Shown: positions 58,211 to 61,518 of the stretch, piece by piece | Position numbering within the stretch: the stretch's first letter is position 1 | How the letters are laid out: each line of letters opens with the position of its first letter | Source: Polaromonas sp. CF318 | GTDB lineage: Bacteria; Pseudomonadota; Gammaproteobacteria; Burkholderiales; Burkholderiaceae_C | DNA: 61,518 nt | Direction of reading: 5' to 3' | Assembly (NCBI RefSeq): GCF_000282655.1 | Contig: NZ_AKIV01000149.1 | Coordinates: 1-61,518, forward strand | The notes under the pieces: generated by a model | Told to the model about the DNA's origin: nothing | The model's input: the letters and a program-made list of their open reading frames with translations, nothing else | Database searches by the model: none | Program-made: the position numbers and the translations under genes

Positions 58211-60076
58211 TTATTTACCCCAAGAATCCTTCATCCCTGTCACGCGATTGAACACGACCTTGCCGTCCTTGTGGTCAACAATGTCGGTCACAAAGTAGCC
58301 ATGCCGCTCAAACTGGAAGCGCGTGCCGGCAGGCACCTTGGCGAGCGAGGGCTCGACATAGGCCGTCACGGTCTTGAGGCTGTTGGGGTTCAGTTCGTCG
58401 AGGAAGTCCTTGTCACCGGTGCCGGGGTGCTCAACGCTGAACAGTCGGTCATACAGGCGCACTTCGGCTTCGACGGCGTCGCTCACGCCCACCCAGGTGA
58501 TCACGCCCTTGACCTTGATGGCATCGGAGCCTGGCGTGCCGCTCTTGGTGTCGGGGATCAGGGTGGCGTGCACTTCAATCACCTTGCCGTTCGCGTCTTT
58601 CACCGCGCCGATGCATTCGATGACGTGGCCGTACTTGAGGCGGACCTTGCTGCCGGCGATGGCCTGCTTGCTGGCATTGACGTGGGGCGGGAAGAGGCGG
58701 AAGAAGCCCTTGGGCGGGGTCTCTTCGTAGTCGCTGCGTTCAATCCAGACTTCCTTGCCTATCTTGAAGTGGCGCTTGCCCATGTCTTCGTGGTGGGGGT
58801 GCACGGGGGCGCTGCAATCATCGAGCTTGCCTGCGCCCATCACTTCATCCCAGTTGGTGAGCACCAGCTTGACGGGGTCCAGCACGGCCATGGCGCGCGG
58901 GGCCATCGGGTCCAGGGTGTCGCGCAGCGCGCCTTCGAGGGTGCTGTAGTCGATCCAGCTGTCGCTCTTGGTGACGCCTATGCGTTCGGCAAACAGCTGC
59001 AGGGCCTCGGGCGTGTAGCCGCGGCGGCGCAGGCCGACGATGGTGGGCATGCGCGGGTCGTCCCAGCCGCTGACGCGGTTTTCATTGACGAGCTGGGCCA
59101 GCTTGCGTTTGCTGGTGAGCACATAGCTCAGGTTGAGGCGGGCGAATTCATACTGGCGCGGGTGCGGCGTGGCGATGAGCTTGCCTTCGGCCAGGCGGTC
59201 CAGCAGCCAGTCGTAAAAGGGGCGCTGGTCTTCAAACTCCAGGGTGCAGATGCTGTGGGTGATCTGCTCGAGCGCGTCTTCGACCGGGTGGGCGAAGGTG
59301 TACATGGGGTAGATGCACCATTTGTCGCCGGTGTTGTGGTGGTGGGCGCGGCGTATGCGGTAAATGGCCGGGTCGCGCATATTGATGTTGGGCGAGGCCA
59401 TGTCGATCTTGGCGCGCAGCACGGCGGCGCCGTCGGCGAGCTTGCCGTCGCGCATCTCGCGAAAGCGCGCCAGGTTCTCTTCGGGTGTGCGGCCGCGGAA
59501 GGGGCTGTTGGTGCCGGGGTGGCCGAAGTCGCCGCGGTTGTGGCGCATTTCCTCGGCGCTTTGTTCGTCGACGTAGGCGTTGCCGCTTTCAATCAAATAC
59601 TCGGCGGCGCGGTACATGAAGTCGAAGTAGTCGCTGGCCTGGTAGGCCTTGCTTTCGACATTGCTGTCTCCCTTGCCGCTCTCCTCGTTGCCAAGCTGTG
59701 CCCAGTCATAGCCCAGCCATTTGACGGCGTCGATGATGCTGTCGACGTATTCAGTGTCTTCTTTTTCGGGGTTGGTGTCGTCAAAGCGCAGGTGGCAGAC
59801 GCCGCCGTAATCGCGCGCCAGGCCGAAGTTCAGGCAAATGCTTTTGGCGTGGCCCACATGTAAATAACCGTTGGGCTCGGGCGGGAAACGCAGGCGTACC
59901 CTGGCGGGGTCGGGCTGGCCGGCGGCATGGTGGGCGGCATCCCCGGGACTGCCACCCCAGCGGCGGCTGGCATAAGTGCCCTCGGCCAGGTCTTTTTCGA
60001 TGATCTGGCGCAGGAAGTTGCTGGGCTTGTGGATTTCTTTGTCGGCGGGAACTGAGGCAGGGGCAGGGGTGGTCAT
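58211..60076 (-). CDS. glnS: Glutaminyl-tRNA synthetase
   Basis: Charges tRNA-Gln with glutamine. The 621-residue class Ic synthetase has the HIGH-type motif in FPPEPNGYLHVGHAKS, the FDDTNP segment, and the KMSKS-type loop as VLTSKRKL. The two C-terminal anticodon-binding beta barrels follow (HRVTSDAVEAEVRL-like strands; FERHGYFVTD). The N-terminal 25 residues are an extension usual in betaproteobacteria. The start at 60076 is supported by the family alignment. Confidence 0.95.
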   Translation of the reverse strand: MTTPAPASVPADKEIHKPSNFLRQIIEKDLAEGTYASRRWGGSPGDAAHHAAGQPDPARVRLRFPPEPNGYLHVGHAKSICLNFGLARDYGGVCHLRFDDTNPEKEDTEYVDSIIDAVKWLGYDWAQLGNEESGKGDSNVESKAYQASDYFDFMYRAAEYLIESGNAYVDEQSAEEMRHNRGDFGHPGTNSPFRGRTPEENLARFREMRDGKLADGAAVLRAKIDMASPNINMRDPAIYRIRRAHHHNTGDKWCIYPMYTFAHPVEDALEQITHSICTLEFEDQRPFYDWLLDRLAEGKLIATPHPRQYEFARLNLSYVLTSKRKLAQLVNENRVSGWDDPRMPTIVGLRRRGYTPEALQLFAERIGVTKSDSWIDYSTLEGALRDTLDPMAPRAMAVLDPVKLVLTNWDEVMGAGKLDDCSAPVHPHHEDMGKRHFKIGKEVWIERSDYEETPPKGFFRLFPPHVNASKQAIAGSKVRLKYGHVIECIGAVKDANGKVIEVHATLIPDTKSGTPGSDAIKVKGVITWVGVSDAVEAEVRLYDRLFSVEHPGTGDKDFLDELNPNSLKTVTAYVEPSLAKVPAGTRFQFERHGYFVTDIVDHKDGKVVFNRVTGMKDSWGK

Positions 60077-60209
60077 TGGCCGATTTTAGGGCTTACCCGG
60101 TAAGGGTTACGTTTGGCTACTCTCTTCACGGGGCATGCGGTATGCCATTACAGGTGCCCTGCGTTTAATAAGCACATGGGCATTTCCTGCCCTTCTTAAG
60201 GAGAACCAT

Positions 60210-60590
60210 ATGAAGACAGCAAACCGCTCCCTCGCCCTGGCAGGCGCCACCGCCGCGCTGGCCGTGGCCGCCCTGGGCTTTGCAGGTGCTGCCCAGGCCC
60301 GCGACAACGTGTCGTTTTCCGTGGGCATAGCTGCCCCGGGTGTGGCGGTAGGTGTGACCAATGCCTACCCGGTGTACCCGCAACCCGTGTATGTACAGCC
60401 CGCTCCGGTTTATGTGCAGCCGGCACCGGTTTATTACCCGCGCCCCGTGTATGTGCGGCCCGCACCGGTTTACTACCCGCAGCCCGTGTACTACGGCCCG
60501 CGCCACGGCCACAGGCACCATGGTGGCTACTATGTGCAGGCGCCCGGCCCGGGTTACTACCGTCCGGCACCTGTGTATTACCAGCGCTGA
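60210..60590 (+). CDS. Secreted protein with Pro-Val-Tyr repeats
   Basis: A 126-residue exported protein with signal peptide MKTANRSLALAGATAALAVA and cleavage near AQA. Repeats of the form (Q/R)PAPVY(V/Y) (PVYVQPAPVYVQPAPVYYPR and following) fill the middle, then a His/Gly cluster and a Tyr-rich end. Many small Comamonadaceae proteins of this type exist, with unknown function; possibly a surface or matrix component. The ATG has an AAGGAG site. A terminator follows directly. Confidence 0.8.
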   Translation: MKTANRSLALAGATAALAVAALGFAGAAQARDNVSFSVGIAAPGVAVGVTNAYPVYPQPVYVQPAPVYVQPAPVYYPRPVYVRPAPVYYPQPVYYGPRHGHRHHGGYYVQAPGPGYYRPAPVYYQR

Positions 60591-60614
60591 GCCCGGCGAT
60601 CAGCCCCTCTGAGA

Positions 60615-60640
60615 AAAGCCCGCTTCGAGCGGGCTTTTTT
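60615..60640 (+). terminator. Rho-independent terminator
   Basis: AAGCCCGCT and AGCGGGCTT form a nine-base-pair stem with loop TCG, followed by a T-run of six. It lies 24 bp after the stop of the PVY-repeat gene. Confidence 0.9.
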
Positions 60641-60657
60641 ATGGGCGCCGGAAAGCT

Positions 60658-61242
60658 TCAGGCGGCCGGACGCCAGAAGACGTAGTCGGCCTCGTAGGGC
60701 ACGGAGACGCGCATGCCCAGGGTGGCGGAGCTGCAGGGCGGGTTGGCCACCACGCCGGCCACGGTGCGGCGGCCCTGGATGTAGCGGATGTTGGCGAGCG
60801 CGCCCGGGGTGTCGGAGGGGCCGACCATGGCGCGCTGCAGGGGCAGGCTCCGGAGGTCGCCGGGCACTTCGACGAGTTCCTGTGCGCTTACTTTGGAGCC
60901 GTCGCTGTGCTCCCAGCGCGCGCGGGCGCCGGGGTAGTAGGTCACGGTGCTGCCCGCGCCGTCCGCCAGCCTGATGCCATGCGACAGCAGCAGCCAGGCG
61001 TATTCATACGGCGCGCGTTTGACGGCCTGGCATTCATAGAGCAGCTCACCCCGGCCTTGCGCTTCGAGCACCGCGGCGTAGCCTGCGGGCACGCGCAAGG
61101 TTTCCGGCATGGCCTGCTGGGCCAGGTAGGGGTTGGCCTGGCGCAGGCCGCAGGCGCCCAGCGTGGCCACGGCAGCCAGCAGCAGCGCGCTTCGCAGCAG
61201 GCCGGGGAAGGGGCGGAAGGCATGGGCTTGTTGAGGGTTCAC
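60658..61242 (-). CDS. DUF3455 family lipoprotein
   Basis: A 194-residue lipoprotein (lipobox LGAC) with the DUF3455 core: LRVPAGYAAVLEAQGRGELL, YECQAVKRAPYEYAWLLLSH, YYPGARARWEHSDGSKVS and VSVPYEADYVFW. Function is unknown; members often occur in small lipoprotein sets. The start at 61242 begins a hydrophobic signal preceded by a basic stretch. Confidence 0.85.
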   Translation of the reverse strand: MNPQQAHAFRPFPGLLRSALLLAAVATLGACGLRQANPYLAQQAMPETLRVPAGYAAVLEAQGRGELLYECQAVKRAPYEYAWLLLSHGIRLADGAGSTVTYYPGARARWEHSDGSKVSAQELVEVPGDLRSLPLQRAMVGPSDTPGALANIRYIQGRRTVAGVVANPPCSSATLGMRVSVPYEADYVFWRPAA

Positions 61243-61356
61243 GGCGAGCTCCAGTGGCGGCGGACGGTGGTGTCACCCCCAGTAAATCCCTGGCGCGGCG
61301 GGCCGCCTGTAGGCGGCCAGGGGGACTGTGTGCGGGGAAACACCGGCAAAAACAGA

Positions 61357-61385
61357 AAAGCCCGCAGGCCGGGGCCTGCGGGCTT
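61357..61385 (-). terminator. Minus-strand terminator at the window edge
   Basis: On the minus strand AGCCCGCAGGCC and GGCCTGCGGGCT flank a two-base loop and are followed by TTTTCTGTTTTTG. It would end a minus-strand transcript entering from beyond 61490. Downstream of it towards 61243 is the promoter region of the DUF3455 gene. Confidence 0.75.
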
Positions 61386-61518
61386 GGGGCTCCATGGCGG
61401 CTTGGCCACCACGGAGAGGCGCGCCTTCACAGGCGTGCCCGGATTACCTAGAACCTGTTCACGGCCTAAACGGGGCCGCGCAAGCATCTTCTCGGGATGG
61501 GATGCAAGGCGCGGTGCG
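61386..61518. other. Unassigned sequence at the right edge
   Basis: No ORF with coding character reaches the edge on either strand, although a minus-strand gene may end just beyond it. The short GCATCTTCTCGGGATGGGAT stretch (61484-61503) contains an inverted element but no recognised feature. Confidence 0.3.

Noticed and set aside
58100..59863. Plus-strand ORF of 587 codons over glnS
   Set aside because: Shadow of the tRNA synthetase gene.

Overview
The window is GC-rich DNA of a betaproteobacterium, most likely in the family Comamonadaceae (Burkholderiales). Support comes from the gene set: a Bug-type TRAP-like receptor, a DUF1028/dipeptide ABC/gamma-glutamyltransferase operon, RluE, GlnS, a phasin-like protein, MipA/OmpV beside a QseB/PmrA-like two-component system, and many small Burkholderiales-type hypotheticals. 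Genes are short, densely packed and in both orientations. I found no rRNA, tRNA, CRISPR array or insertion sequence.

Layout. 1-6760: 3' end of an alpha/beta hydrolase-fold pseudoenzyme, then a three-gene RND efflux operon (adaptor, pump, outer-membrane channel) behind a near-ideal SoxR-type promoter. 6766-7073: three copies of a 106-bp tandem repeat, with a diverged copy at 40788. 7104-14104: a hypothetical, a methyltransferase, DusC, a Bcr/CflA-type MFS pump and a secreted GH5 glycosidase. 14116-24594, all minus strand: a peptide/glutathione salvage operon (DUF1028, two ATPases, binding protein, two permeases, cytoplasmic-type GGT), and an M20 deacylase-Bug receptor operon ending in a tautomerase remnant. 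24791-34880: mixed genes including PhzF, an orphan Rieske protein, an esterase, an MFS carrier, an orphan pseudopilin and two paralogous unknown genes (26310, 34116) that share an upstream element.

34926-40991: gshA with a cysteine-rich upstream ORF and overlapping leader hairpins; MipA and a two-component system with CTTAA-type repeats. 40992-45291: RbgA-type GTPase and an oxygen-related cluster (DUF2892, hemerythrin, diiron ODP-like protein, thioredoxin 2), three of whose genes carry FNR/CRP-type boxes. 45449-55135: RcnB-like, lipoproteins, phasin-like protein, M23 peptidase, SRPBCC-ArsR pair, DUF2200, DUF938, an SDR reductase with a divergent MmyB-type regulator, and an M48 peptidase. 55290-58190: frameshifted rluE and an AT-richer island with a DUF262-AlbA_2 fusion gene and a zinc-ribbon gene, a possible defence module. 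58211-61518: glnS, a PVY-repeat secreted protein and a DUF3455 lipoprotein.

Two themes link genes across the window. One is thiol and redox biology: SoxR-type efflux control, gamma-glutamyl peptide salvage, gshA with a possible Cys-sensing leader, and TrxC. The other is oxygen sensing: FNR-type boxes in front of diiron O2-binding proteins. The strongest candidates for something undescribed are the gshA leader (35063-35242), the DUF262-AlbA_2 island, and the paralogue pair with a conserved upstream element.
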